Positions 7,557 through 16,738 are shown, counted from the stretch's first letter. The stretch: DNA of 64,000 nucleotides from Bradyrhizobium sp. U87765 SZCCT0048 (GCF_018131225.1 NZ_JAFCMM010000005.1:372001-436000); one strand, 5' to 3'. The notes: generated by a model from the letters alone, not told the origin. Program-made: numbers and translations.

Positions 7557-9149
7557 TTACGCCGCCGCCATCCGCTCGCGCAGCTGCTTCTTCATCACCT
7601 TGCCGTTGGCGTTGCGCGGCAGCGGCTCGATCGTGATGTCGAAGGTCTCCGGCACCTTGTAGTCGGACAGTTGCGTTGCGCAGAGCTGGCGCAGGCTGTC
7701 GGCGGCGAGGGTGGCGTTGCGGGCGACCACGATGGCATGGACACGCTCGCCGAGCACCGGGCAGGGCCTCGCGACGATCGCGCTCTCGATGACGTCGGGA
7801 TGGCCGGCGAGCACCGACTCGACTTCCGCCGAATAGATCTTGAGCCCGCCGCGGTTGATCATGTCCTTGGCGCGGTCGAACACCCGCACGAAGCCGCTGG
7901 CATCCACCGAACCGAGATCGCCGGAGTGCCAGTAACCGGCCGTGAAGCTCTCGGCTGTCGCCTTCGGATTATTCCAGTAGCCCTTGATGACCGAGCCGCC
8001 ATGAATCCAGAGTTCGCCGACCTCACCCGGCGGCAACTCGCGCCCCTGCGGATCGACGGCGATGATGTGGGCGCCCGGGCAGGCGAAGCCGACGCTGTCG
8101 AGATGCTGCGCGGTGAACTGCGGCGGCATGATGGTCGAGGGCGAGGTGGTCTCGGTGGCGCCATAGGCATTGATCAGCTTCAGACCCGGCAGCGCCCGCG
8201 CCAGCTTCTCGATGGTCGCGGTCGGCATCGGCGCGCCGCCATAGCCGCCGATGCGCCACGCCGAGAGGTCATGGTCGGCGAAGTCCGCCTGCAGCAGGCA
8301 GAGATTGTACATCGCCGGCGCCATCACCGTGTAGGTCGCACGCTCGCGCGCGGCGACGCGCAGGTAGTCCGCCGCCTTGAACTCGGCGACCACGATCAGC
8401 GTGCCGGCGCAGCGCACCATGCTCATGATGTTGGCGACGACCCCGGTGACATGGGCGAGCGGCACCGCGGCGATCGAGCGGTCGGCGGCCGTCAGCCCCA
8501 GGCAGGCCTCGTAGATCATCGCCGAGTGGATGAGATTGCAGTGGGCGAGCATGGCGCCCTTGGGCCGGCCGGTGGTGCCGGAAGTGTAGAGGATCAGCGC
8601 GGTGTCTTCCTCGCCGACGCGCGCCGGCGGCGCCGAGGGCTCGGCCGCCATGAGGTCGGGAAAGCGTGCGCCGTCGCCGCCGACGGCGATGCGCCCGGCC
8701 AGCGCCGGCACGGCATCCGCATGCGGCAGGCGGTCGGTGAGGCTGCTCTCATGGACGATCAGCCGCGCGCCGCTGTCGTTCAGCGCATAGGCGAGTTCGG
8801 GCGTCTGCTGGCGCGTGCTCAGCACCACGCTGACAAGGCCGAGCCGGGCGGCGCCGAACAGCGTCAGCATGAATTCGGTGCGGTTGCCGAGCAGCAGCGC
8901 GAGGCGGTCGCCGGTTTGAAGGCCCTGCGCAGCCAGCCCGGCGGCGACGCGGGCGGAGCGTGCCCGCACCTCGGCCCAGGTCAGGCGGTCGTCGCCGCAC
9001 ACCAGCGCCTCGCCGTCGGGGCGGCGGGCAGCGGCGTCCTCCAGCATCTGCCACAGGCTGGCCGGCCGGTCGGGGAAAGCGGGAACGATGCGGTCGCCGA
9101 ATCGCGTTTCGTGCCGCAGGTCGGGAAGTGCGAGGCCGAACCAGTCCAT
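7557..9149 (-). CDS. AMP-dependent acyl-CoA synthetase/ligase
   Basis: 530 residues of the class I adenylate-forming superfamily. It shows the P-loop-like YTSGTTGRPKGAM, the aromatic motif YGATETTSPS, YWHSGDLG with the AMP-ribose-binding Asp, the hinge region FDRAKDMINRGGLKIYSAEVE, and the C-terminal catalytic lysine in PRNANGKVMKK. It activates a carboxylic acid to acyl-AMP and then acyl-CoA. Substrate could be a medium/long-chain fatty acid or an aromatic acid; it is not decidable here. It is a single leftward gene with spacers on both sides, so it is probably its own transcription unit. Confidence 0.9.
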   Translation of the reverse strand: MDWFGLALPDLRHETRFGDRIVPAFPDRPASLWQMLEDAAARRPDGEALVCGDDRLTWAEVRARSARVAAGLAAQGLQTGDRLALLLGNRTEFMLTLFGAARLGLVSVVLSTRQQTPELAYALNDSGARLIVHESSLTDRLPHADAVPALAGRIAVGGDGARFPDLMAAEPSAPPARVGEEDTALILYTSGTTGRPKGAMLAHCNLIHSAMIYEACLGLTAADRSIAAVPLAHVTGVVANIMSMVRCAGTLIVVAEFKAADYLRVAARERATYTVMAPAMYNLCLLQADFADHDLSAWRIGGYGGAPMPTATIEKLARALPGLKLINAYGATETTSPSTIMPPQFTAQHLDSVGFACPGAHIIAVDPQGRELPPGEVGELWIHGGSVIKGYWNNPKATAESFTAGYWHSGDLGSVDASGFVRVFDRAKDMINRGGLKIYSAEVESVLAGHPDVIESAIVARPCPVLGERVHAIVVARNATLAADSLRQLCATQLSDYKVPETFDITIEPLPRNANGKVMKKQLRERMAAA

Positions 9150-9306
9150 GATGGGGGCGTTTCCAGATCGTTGTCAGCTTTGTTGCCGTGTTCGTTACCT
9201 TGGAACCTAGCGGTGGCGCGCTGCAGCGACAAGCGGACGCGCCGCGGCGCAGGGTTTCGCCGCGCCGCCTTGACAGCGGCGGAAGATCCGCGCCGCAGTT
9301 CCCGGC

Positions 9307-9819
9307 ATGTCCGTACGCGGCGGTGCACAACTGCCGGACGGAGCAGCGCAGCATTTGACGCCGCGACGGAATTTCAGTTTTGTCGTCCGGACCGCCGGTT
9401 GCGGCTCGTCCCGTCATCCGCTCCGAAACAGGGCCGTCGTCTTGCGTTTGTACCGTCGTTCTCTTCGCATCGTCCCGCTGATCGTCGCCGTGCTCAGCGT
9501 CGCGATCGACTCCGTGCCCGCGTCCGCCGACATGTCGAAGGACACCTCGACCAGCGCCGGCTCGTTCTTCGCCGCCGCGTTGCTGTGCGAGGGGCACGAT
9601 CGCATCCCGCAGGGACAGACGAAGCAATTGATGAAGGACCTCGAACCTTACCTGTCGCCGCGCAACAAGAGCTGGATGCAGGAAGGCTTCGAGCGCGGCC
9701 TGAAGGACCAGTCGGTGTTCATTCCCAAGAGCGGATGGGTGAAGCTGACATCGGACGAGGCCGAGTGCTACCGCGTCCAGGGCGTGCTCGACGACTACCG
9801 CTCGCAGATCAACGAGTAG
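9307..9819 (+). CDS. Secreted hypothetical protein
   Basis: The open frame gives 170 residues, but the first 45 are unlike a protein start. A signal peptide (LYRRSLRIVPLIVAVLSVAI, ending at about PASA-D) begins near a TTG codon at 9448, which would give a mature secreted protein of about 95 residues. The conserved-looking part holds FFAAALLCEGHDRIPQG, KQLMKDLEPYLSPRNKSWM and EAECYRVQGVLDDYR, with two cysteines that could pair. No family is recognised. The start should be considered uncertain between 9307 and 9448. It is divergent from the ligase gene. Confidence 0.55.
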   Translation: MSVRGGAQLPDGAAQHLTPRRNFSFVVRTAGCGSSRHPLRNRAVVLRLYRRSLRIVPLIVAVLSVAIDSVPASADMSKDTSTSAGSFFAAALLCEGHDRIPQGQTKQLMKDLEPYLSPRNKSWMQEGFERGLKDQSVFIPKSGWVKLTSDEAECYRVQGVLDDYRSQINE

Positions 9820-9963
9820 CGACCGCAGCCGGCGAGGTGGCTGCCTGCCGGCGCTCAGGATTCCAACCAGACGGCAGGCGGCGTCGACACGCGACGTCGC
9901 GCCATTCAGGATGCATGCGTCAGAACGCGTGCGTGAGACGCCGTGCGTGTTGCCCGCGCGCGA

Positions 9964-10365
9964 TCAGCGCCACAGACCGTACTTCGCCCACTCGGCTTCG
10001 GGGATCAGCTTGCCGGTCTTGTAGGTGAACGACGTCACCTTCATGTGATCGGGCGTGGTGACGCAGCTGTAGGACAGCTCATACCAGCGGCCGTGGCTGC
10101 GGAACGCGCCGCCGGTGGTGTTGACCGAGTTGGCGGTGCGCTTCGGCGTCGAGATCACTTCCGCCTTGGCGCGGTCGGGATGATAGGGGCTGGCGTCCTG
10201 GTCGATGCGGCGCATCGCCTCGTAGTCGCAGACCTGGTCCATCCGCGTGTCCGGATCGAGCTTCCTGAGGCTGGCGTAGAAGCGTGGATCGCCCTGGCTG
10301 CCATTGGCGAAGGCGGCGCAAGCGAAGGGGATGGCGAGAAGGCAGGCGAGAAGACAGGATTTCAA
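9964..10365 (-). CDS. DUF930-family exported protein
   Basis: 133 residues if it starts at the TTG at 10365 (then KSCLLACLLAIPFACAAFAN), which places a signal peptide at the N-terminus. An upstream ATG at 10521 in the same frame would add an arginine/alanine-rich leader that looks non-coding. The mature part has RFYASLRKLDPDTRMDQVCD, YEAMRRID and a C-terminal LIPEAEWAKYGLW, the DUF930 pattern common in rhizobia and Rhodopseudomonas. Two cysteines (QVCDYEAM and YSCVTT) suggest a periplasmic disulfide. Function is unknown in the family. Confidence 0.7.
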   Translation of the reverse strand: MKSCLLACLLAIPFACAAFANGSQGDPRFYASLRKLDPDTRMDQVCDYEAMRRIDQDASPYHPDRAKAEVISTPKRTANSVNTTGGAFRSHGRWYELSYSCVTTPDHMKVTSFTYKTGKLIPEAEWAKYGLWR

Positions 10366-10596
10366 GATCGGAACCCGGGCAGCAGGAGGTGGAGGGACGA
10401 GGCGGGCGGCATTGGCCTTGCGGCACGAATGCGACGCGCGCAAGGCAGATGCCACACAGACTGTGGATGCCGCCTCGCCCGGCGAGTGGCCCCCGCGCCC
10501 GCAAGCGCGTGTCCGCCGCACCCCTCGGGGCGCTTGTCCCGTCGCTGTGATCGCCGCGCACCGCCGGCGGCGATGCGCGGGTGTGATCGTCGCGGC

Positions 10597-11610
10597 TCAG
10601 CGCTTGCGGCCGATGTCGCCCCAGGTCGGCGCACGGGCCGCGGGCGCGGCGGCGGCGACGCCGGGGGTGGATGGCGGATCGAACAGCTGGCACGCCGGCA
10701 GCGTCTTGACGTCGAGCTTGCTGACCTGGTCCCACGTCTTCGCCGGATCGGGCTTGATCATCGCGAAGTCGGTGTAGTTCTGGCTGACGAACGGCGCATT
10801 GGCCGGCGGCAGCGGATAGCCCGAGAAGTAGAACGACTGCGGATGGCGATAGGGCTTAGCCTTGTGATCGACGCGGTCCGGCGTTTCCTTGCTGTCGAAA
10901 GCGTAGCCGAACATGATCCAGTTGTTGGTGGTCGGCACCGGCTTGACGCCGGTCTGCATCGGCTTGCCGGTGGCGGCGTCGACCCAGAACGAATAGCCCT
11001 GGACGCGGAAGTCGAGCTGCGCGCTGTCGCTCCTGGCGTAGGGCAGGTGGCTGATGAAATCCGTGCGCGGCGGATGGTTGAGCGGCGAGAACAGGCACAC
11101 CGGCGGCATGTCCTTCGGCCGGTCCTCCTTGTAGGTGACGAAGAACGCGACGTCGCCGAGCGAGATGAACGAGCAGGTAAAGGTGTTGGGGATCGGGAAG
11201 ATCGGCAGGCAGCGTTTCTCGTAGTGCTCCATCATCGCGCCTTCGCCGGTCGTCCCGCGCCAGGTGCTGTCGTAGTAGGTCGCGCCGCGGGATTCCTCGT
11301 AGTCGACGCCGCGCTTGAGCTCGCGTGGCGGCTCGCGGTCATAGGGCGGCGGATACTGTGTCAGCAGTTTGGTGTTGAACACGCGGAACATGCGCCAGTG
11401 CGAGCTCCAGTACGTCGGATAGAACGGATCTGTCGGCTCGCCCGGGCCGCGCTTGTAGACGCAGCTGGGATCGGCGCAGGGGCTGTCGGACGGCGGATTG
11501 TGTACGCCGTAGGTCTGGTAGACCTGCGCGGCGGCGGGCGTCGCGCCAGCGGCGGCGAGCAGCAGTGCGGCGGCGAGCGCGGGAATGGCGCGGCGAAGAC
11601 GGTGATCCAT
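10597..11610 (-). CDS. Secreted hypothetical protein, 337 residues
   Basis: A clear signal peptide (MDHRLRRAIPALAAALLLAA, cleavage near PAAA-Q) leads a protein rich in Tyr, Pro and Trp with several cysteines (PCADPSC, RCLPIFPIPNTFTC, PVCLF, PACQLF). It therefore probably acts in the periplasm or outside with disulfides. No catalytic motif or family is recognised; stretches such as YPTYWSSHWRMFRVFNTK and FFVTYKEDRPKDMPPVCLF may help a search. It lies 88 nt downstream of the ferritin-like VioB-type gene on the same strand, so it may be transcribed with that pair. Confidence 0.65.
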   Translation of the reverse strand: MDHRLRRAIPALAAALLLAAAGATPAAAQVYQTYGVHNPPSDSPCADPSCVYKRGPGEPTDPFYPTYWSSHWRMFRVFNTKLLTQYPPPYDREPPRELKRGVDYEESRGATYYDSTWRGTTGEGAMMEHYEKRCLPIFPIPNTFTCSFISLGDVAFFVTYKEDRPKDMPPVCLFSPLNHPPRTDFISHLPYARSDSAQLDFRVQGYSFWVDAATGKPMQTGVKPVPTTNNWIMFGYAFDSKETPDRVDHKAKPYRHPQSFYFSGYPLPPANAPFVSQNYTDFAMIKPDPAKTWDQVSKLDVKTLPACQLFDPPSTPGVAAAAPAARAPTWGDIGRKR

Positions 11611-11698
11611 GACGGGGCTCCTCGACGAGGCCGGATATCGCGGCGGGATGGGCGAGGCCGCCGGCGGTGAACGCCGGCGGGCATTGTGATCGAGATCG

Positions 11699-12757
11699 TC
11701 AGACGCCGGTGCGCGGCGGCCGCTCCGGCCCCGACGCGGTGATGTATTCGAAGCTCGGGCCGACGGTGGCGCCGCCGAGGCCGGGGATCGGCGTCGTCAT
11801 CAGGCGCGGCGCGGTGACCTTGAGCTCGTACATCAGGCCCATGACGTCGTTGATGGTCTCGGGCCGGCCGTTGAACGTCTCGTGCAGCGCGTTGAGCAGG
11901 TTGCTGTAGCTCAGCGCGAACTCGCGGATGCGCTCGCCGGCGAGGCTGTCGGCGGGGAAGTCGGCGATCTTGCAGTTGCTCTTGATCGGATGGACCCCGG
12001 CGGGGTCGAACGGCACCGCCTTGCCGCCATAGGCATAGCCGTTCGGCGTCTGGATCAGCTCGCGGCCCGCGGCGATCTCGCCGAACTTGTAGTAGTGGGC
12101 GGGATCGCCGGGACTCTGGAACGGATCGGTCGATGTGCCCTCGCCCTGGTCGACGATGATGTCGATGCCGGCGCAGGCGCTGCGCACGTCGACGATGGGA
12201 AACAGCTCGGCCGGCGGAAACCAGCTCAGCATCTGCTTGTCGGGACCGACCTTGAAGATGCCGTCGCCGAGTTCGTGGAGCTTGTCCTTCACTGCGGCAT
12301 AGAACTCGCCGATGGTGGCGTAGGCCGGCAGCGCCAGTGTCGTGCGATCCTTCACCGGGATCGGATGCTCCGGCTCCTCGATGGTCATGAAGATCTTGCG
12401 CACCAGCTCGATCGAGAACGGCGCGATGCCGACCTCGAAGCCGGCGCCGCCGATCGACATCGGCAGTGGCCCGGGGTAGGTCGGCACGAAGCCGGGGACG
12501 TTGATCGCCGGATGCCCCTCGATCGCGATCAGGATGTTGGCGGCGATGCTCATGTGCAGCATCTCCTCCACCACGATCGAGCGGATCAGCCGCCCGATGC
12601 GGTCGTTGACGCCGGGCGTCAGCGACAGCATCGCCGTGAGATAGGGCGGGATGGTGGCGTGTTCGAGCTTGATCGCCTGCTGCAGGTAGTCATGCAGGTC
12701 CGACGCCTGCCGCGCGTTGCGGACGCCGTCGACGAGTGCGCGCTGAATGCGGATCAT
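11699..12757 (-). CDS. Ferritin-like protein, C-terminal half of a VioB-type enzyme
   Basis: 352 residues from ATG 12757 (MIRIQRALVDGVRNARQASD). The ATG overlaps the stop of the upstream gene (ATGA), with AGGAGG just before it. Residues about 20-250 match the ferritin-like domain found in VioB/StaD/RebD (iminophenyl-pyruvate dimer synthase). Candidate diiron ligands are Glu32 in LEHATIPPYL and Glu64/Glu65 with His68 in VVEEMLHM; a later conserved stretch is DIIVDQGEG. VioB couples two oxidised tryptophan imines in violacein synthesis. Here no VioA-type amino acid oxidase or other vio gene is seen nearby, so the substrate is unknown. The family match is from memory of VioB and is strong at motif level. 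Confidence 0.8.
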   Translation of the reverse strand: MIRIQRALVDGVRNARQASDLHDYLQQAIKLEHATIPPYLTAMLSLTPGVNDRIGRLIRSIVVEEMLHMSIAANILIAIEGHPAINVPGFVPTYPGPLPMSIGGAGFEVGIAPFSIELVRKIFMTIEEPEHPIPVKDRTTLALPAYATIGEFYAAVKDKLHELGDGIFKVGPDKQMLSWFPPAELFPIVDVRSACAGIDIIVDQGEGTSTDPFQSPGDPAHYYKFGEIAAGRELIQTPNGYAYGGKAVPFDPAGVHPIKSNCKIADFPADSLAGERIREFALSYSNLLNALHETFNGRPETINDVMGLMYELKVTAPRLMTTPIPGLGGATVGPSFEYITASGPERPPRTGV

Positions 12758-14661
12758 GACATCCTCCTGATGATGCCGCGCACCTTCAGCTCCATCAGCA
12801 CCGCGGTCTTGCCCTGCTGCTGGATCGGATGGAGGTCGAGCTTGACCGGCGCCATGGTCGACAGCGGCGCGATGCTGCGCGCCCTGGGCGCGGGGGCGCC
12901 CTTCAGCGGCAGGCCGTCGGGACCCTTCTGCGTCATCCAGCGCAGGATGATCTCGCGCCGTCCGGCGGACAGGTCGCGCGTCACCGGCATGTGGTTGGGG
13001 TCCTCCGCCGGCAGGCGGAAGGCGAACTCCAGGATCTTGAGGTTGTGGACCACGGTGTCGTAGTCGTCGATGCGGAACAGCCGCTTGCTCATGATCGGGT
13101 AGAGGTTGGCGTATTGCTGCATGATCGGCTGCACGTCGCCGAACCAGGTCGGATGCTCGGGCACGTCGACCGGGCTGAACACCAGCACGCTGGTGAAATT
13201 GAACGGATCCTGCACCGCGTTCGCAGGCTCGTCGGCGAGCGCGTAGCCGACGCCGTAGAGCTGGCCGTCGATGTAGCCGCGCGGCACCGGCGGATCGAGC
13301 CGCGCCGCCGTGATCGCCAGTTCGGCGCGGCCGTCGCGGTCGGTCTCCAGATTTGGCCGGAAGCCGACGCCGTTCGGCGGCACCATGACGTCCGGGGTCG
13401 GCACGCTCGGCGGGCCGCCGCCGCCGGTGGCGCCGAGCAGGCCCTGCGTCGGCGCGCAATTGATGACCGCGCCGGCATACGGCTCGCCATAGCGGGTGGC
13501 GTAGAGGTCGATCGCCTGGGTCTCGCCGGGCTCGAGGCGGTACACGAAATTGTCGGCGCGCAGGAACAGTCCGGCAAGGGTTTCCTGGGCCAGCACGGTG
13601 TAGAGGTCGCTGCCCGCGGGCTGCAGCAGCAGCAACGGCCGCTCGCCGATCAGCACCGCCGCGTCGGGGTTGGCGGCGTAGCTGAAGTCCTGGATGCCGC
13701 CCATGGTGTTGAACCACGCCGGCTCCTGGTACCTGACCGCGCCGAGCACCACGACTTGCGACTGGGTCACCTGGGTCAGCAGGCTCGGCGTGTCGTCGCG
13801 CAGCACGGCGAGATAGACCGGGCCGAAATTGGCGATGTGGCCGCCGGCATTGACGATCTGGAAGCAGTTGCTGAAGTCGGCGGTGACGACGCGGCGGTCG
13901 CGGTCGACCTTGCACACCGACCAGTCGACATAGTTCGGCGGCGGATTGTTCGGCGCCGGAATGCTCGGCGCCAGCTGCCGGCCGCGCGCGAAGCGGCGCG
14001 GCTCGCCGCGGCGATAGGGCCCGATGCAGCCGACCAGCTTGCCATAGGTGTAGCGCGGGATTGTCGGGTCGCGGCCATAGCCGAACGCGCTGAAGGTGAT
14101 CGACAGGCTGTCGTCCTCGCAGACGTCGCGCAGGCGGTGCAGCACCTCCGAGTGCGGCAGCTCGCCCCAGCGCAGCCGCGCCACGGTGGAGCGGAACGCG
14201 GCGGCGAGCGTCTGGTCGGACGGCAGGCCGCTCTGCTGGCGCTGCCACAGATTGAAGAACGGCCCCGGCGTGTAGTCGCCCGCGAACGCCGCCGCGGTGC
14301 CGCCGTCGGTCAGGCGCACCTTCATGCCCCAGATCTCCGAGCACATCTGCTGCTGGGGGTCGAGGTCGGCGAGCTTGCCGAAGACATGGCTGTCGGCGTT
14401 CTCCAGCGCCATGCCGATCACCGGATCGGCGGCAGCGTCGGTGATCCAGCGATCCGCGAGCGCCGCGGCGGTGATCTTGCAGTCGACGAAACGGAAGAAG
14501 CCCGTGCCGTCCGGATTCCAGCCACCGCCGTTGGAGCCGGGCTCCTGGTAGGAGGGCTGGAACGCGGCGTTGTCGTAATAGGCGACGGTGTTGTTGATGG
14601 TGGAGACGTCCACCTGGAAGCTGCCCGTGAAACACAGGCGCGGCAGGTCGAGATAGCTCAC
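12754..14661 (-). CDS. VioB N-terminal-like protein, 635 residues
   Basis: It starts MSYLDLPRLCFTGSFQVDVS after a good AGGGGAGAG ribosome binding site. The opening pattern MS.LD.PR..F.G...V...T.N is that of VioB. Near the C-terminus LYPIMSKRLFRIDD and MPVTRDLSAGRREIILRWM also parallel VioB, just before the point where VioB continues into its ferritin-like domain. Here the reading frame ends instead, and the ferritin-like domain follows as a separate, overlapping gene. Together the two make 987 residues, close to the roughly 1000 of the single-chain VioB. The two products therefore probably form one enzyme complex in the cytoplasm. Pro/Gly-rich, beta-type sequence fills the middle. Confidence 0.8.
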   Translation of the reverse strand: MSYLDLPRLCFTGSFQVDVSTINNTVAYYDNAAFQPSYQEPGSNGGGWNPDGTGFFRFVDCKITAAALADRWITDAAADPVIGMALENADSHVFGKLADLDPQQQMCSEIWGMKVRLTDGGTAAAFAGDYTPGPFFNLWQRQQSGLPSDQTLAAAFRSTVARLRWGELPHSEVLHRLRDVCEDDSLSITFSAFGYGRDPTIPRYTYGKLVGCIGPYRRGEPRRFARGRQLAPSIPAPNNPPPNYVDWSVCKVDRDRRVVTADFSNCFQIVNAGGHIANFGPVYLAVLRDDTPSLLTQVTQSQVVVLGAVRYQEPAWFNTMGGIQDFSYAANPDAAVLIGERPLLLLQPAGSDLYTVLAQETLAGLFLRADNFVYRLEPGETQAIDLYATRYGEPYAGAVINCAPTQGLLGATGGGGPPSVPTPDVMVPPNGVGFRPNLETDRDGRAELAITAARLDPPVPRGYIDGQLYGVGYALADEPANAVQDPFNFTSVLVFSPVDVPEHPTWFGDVQPIMQQYANLYPIMSKRLFRIDDYDTVVHNLKILEFAFRLPAEDPNHMPVTRDLSAGRREIILRWMTQKGPDGLPLKGAPAPRARSIAPLSTMAPVKLDLHPIQQQGKTAVLMELKVRGIIRRMS

Positions 14662-15236
14662 GGCTCTCCCCTCTGGTCACGACCGGTCGCGGGCGGCGAT
14701 CGGTCCGGAAACGGTCAGCGGTGGTGTGGCGCGGTCAGCAGCGGCGGCAATGGAACGATCGAGCAATGGCAGTGGTGCAGCAATGGCAGTGATCGTGATC
14801 GAGTGATGGAGCGGCGGCCTCGGCAAATGCCGCGGCGTCGAAATCAGGGTGCTGGCAACGAACAGACATCGGGAGTGAGCACATCAGGCGCGGACAATCA
14901 GAAAAAAGAAAACCAGAGCGAGAAAATCAGAAATACGGAAATCAGAAATACGAAATGCGACAATCGCAATGGACGGGTCAACGCCCCGCAGCGGCACCAA
15001 AACCGCAACAATCACACGTGCAACAATGATCGTGTCATGCAAACAGCGCGAGAAACAATGCCGCCGCTCGCGCCGACGATGCGAAGCTAGTCCGCGTCCC
15101 GCCGGCCGTCAAGCAGCGGCCATGTCGCGGGTGAAAGTTTGCGGAGGTTTGCAAAAAGTTGGCAGCGTGTTGTCGCCGCCTGCACATCGACCGGGCACCG
15201 TGCGCGGCGATGTCGGCACCAGCGGCGTCCGCGCCG
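14662..15236. other. Gene-free spacer with A-rich patch and short tandem repeats
   Basis: 575 nt without a credible gene. It should hold the promoter of the leftward VioB-like operon. Two short duplications are visible: AGCAATGGCAGTG at 14762-14774 and 14779-14791 (17-nt period), and AAATCAGAAATACG at 14924-14937 and 14939-14952 (15-nt period). The stretch from about 14880 to 15060 is strongly A-rich on the + strand and stands out from the G/C-rich surroundings. I see no tRNA and no terminator-like hairpin with a T-run. Confidence 0.55.
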
Positions 15237-16388
15237 CTAGTCGCCGAACTGGAAGCGCGCGAAGCGGTCGAGCTCCTCCTCGATGCGGCGCTTGAGTTCG
15301 CGGCGCGGACCCTTGTCGAGCCAGGTCCACTGTTGCATCAGGAGTTTGCGTTTGGCGCGGTCGGCCTTGAGGTCGATGGCGGCGACGATGCGGTCGCCGG
15401 CCAGCACCGGCAGGGCGAAGTAGCCGAGCTTGCGCTTCTCCTTGGGCACATAGGCCTCGAAGCGGTGGTCGTGGTCGAACAGCAGGTGGGTGCGCTTGCG
15501 CTGGATGGTCAGCGGATCGAACGGCGACAGCAGGTGGACGAGATCGGTCGGCGCATGCCGCTGTTCCAGCGCTTGCGGCGTCACCCAGTGCTCGTGCCTG
15601 CCGCCATCCTCGATCGCCACCGGCAGCAGTTCGCCGCGGCGCATTCGCGTCTCGATCAGCTTGCGCACCGCCGCCTTGCGCGGCGCGTCGAGATGGCAGA
15701 TCGAATCGAGACTGACGACGCCCTGGGTGCGCAGCGCGCGGTCGAGGCGGTAGGCGGTGATCTCGGCCTCGCTCGCGGCCTTCGGCGCGCGGTCCCAGCC
15801 GAAGTGCCGCGGCGTCAGGTCGTAGGTCTTGAGCATGCCGTCGCGGGCGCTGACCGTCACGGTGCCGCCATAGAAGGCACGCTGCAGCGCGCGCTTCGAC
15901 GGCTTTCGGCTCGCCCAGGGATGGATCTTGTCGACCAGCACGTCGTCGTCGATGTCGCGGATGGTGAGGGGGCCGCCGTTGCGCAGCAGCGTCATCACCT
16001 TGCGGGTGTCGGCCGGCGTCACGCTGGTGAACCACTGGGCGGGGGTGCGGCGGTGTTCGCGCATCGCCGGCAGGAAGAATCTGAGATCCGCGGTCGGCAC
16101 ATAGGACAGCGCATGGGTCCAGTATTCGAACACGCTCTTGTCGTGGCTCTGCGCCTGCACGAGATCGGCGCGGCGGTAGGACGGGATGCGGCTGAACAGG
16201 ATGTGGTGGTGGCTGCGCTCGATGACGTTGATGGTATCGATCTGGACATAGCCGAGATGGGCGACCGCCGCCGCGGTGGCCGCTGGCCCGTCGCCGAACG
16301 GGGCTGATGTGTCGAGGCGCTGGGCGTGCAGCCAGATGCGGCGGGCCTGCGCCTTGTCGAGGGGATGGGGTGTGCGGGCGGATGGCAT
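15237..16388 (-). CDS. YcaQ/AlkX-type winged-helix DNA glycosylase
   Basis: 383 residues of the HTH_42 (YcaQ/AlkZ) superfamily of monofunctional DNA glycosylases that unhook interstrand crosslinks and remove bulky alkyl lesions. The catalytic Q-x-D motif is visible as Gln49-Ile-Asp51 in HLGYVQIDTINVIERSHHH, the version of E. coli YcaQ (the Streptomyces AlkZ type has Q-x-Q). Tandem winged-helix repeats and a C-terminal beta segment (FEAYVPKEKRKLGYFALPVL) fill the rest. Length is typical. It is a stand-alone leftward gene, and nothing in the neighbourhood indicates a biosynthetic self-resistance role unless the VioB-like pair makes a DNA-damaging product. Confidence 0.88.
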   Translation of the reverse strand: MPSARTPHPLDKAQARRIWLHAQRLDTSAPFGDGPAATAAAVAHLGYVQIDTINVIERSHHHILFSRIPSYRRADLVQAQSHDKSVFEYWTHALSYVPTADLRFFLPAMREHRRTPAQWFTSVTPADTRKVMTLLRNGGPLTIRDIDDDVLVDKIHPWASRKPSKRALQRAFYGGTVTVSARDGMLKTYDLTPRHFGWDRAPKAASEAEITAYRLDRALRTQGVVSLDSICHLDAPRKAAVRKLIETRMRRGELLPVAIEDGGRHEHWVTPQALEQRHAPTDLVHLLSPFDPLTIQRKRTHLLFDHDHRFEAYVPKEKRKLGYFALPVLAGDRIVAAIDLKADRAKRKLLMQQWTWLDKGPRRELKRRIEEELDRFARFQFGD

Positions 16389-16738
16389 GGCGCCATGCTA
16401 GCGCAGATTCGCCGGCCGCAGCGTGGCGTGCGCATCAGCGGAGGCATGCGCGGCGCTTATGCCGCGCCTATGAAATCGACTGCCGCGTCCCCTCGAAAGC
16501 CGGCGCGGCGGCGGCCATTGTCACAGACATGCGCAAGCCGACGCCGGCGTGGCCGCGGCCATGGCGGCCGGCGTCGCGGGGCCGCCGCACCGCTCCGGTT
16601 CCAGTGGATGCGGTGCGGCCGGCGCGCATCGCGAACCTTTTCGCGGACCTTTGGGCGGCGCCGCGCGTTGACCTCCCGTCGCAGGGGCGATCGCGTGACG
16701 TCCGACAGACAAGCCGGACCGGGACAAGCGAGGCCTGC
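16389..16738. other. Gene-free spacer
   Basis: 350 nt between the glycosylase gene and the small unknown gene at 16739. Open frames here are G/C-biased shadows. I see no repeat, hairpin or RNA gene. It presumably contains promoters for one or both divergent genes. Confidence 0.4.

Noticed and set aside
7671..10028. A 785-residue open frame opposite the acyl-CoA ligase gene
   Set aside because: Low-complexity shadow frame; the complementary strand holds a complete ligase with all motifs.
12829..15090. 753-residue + strand open frame over the VioB N-terminal-like gene
   Set aside because: Antisense shadow; the minus strand has a start with ribosome binding site and VioB-like motifs.
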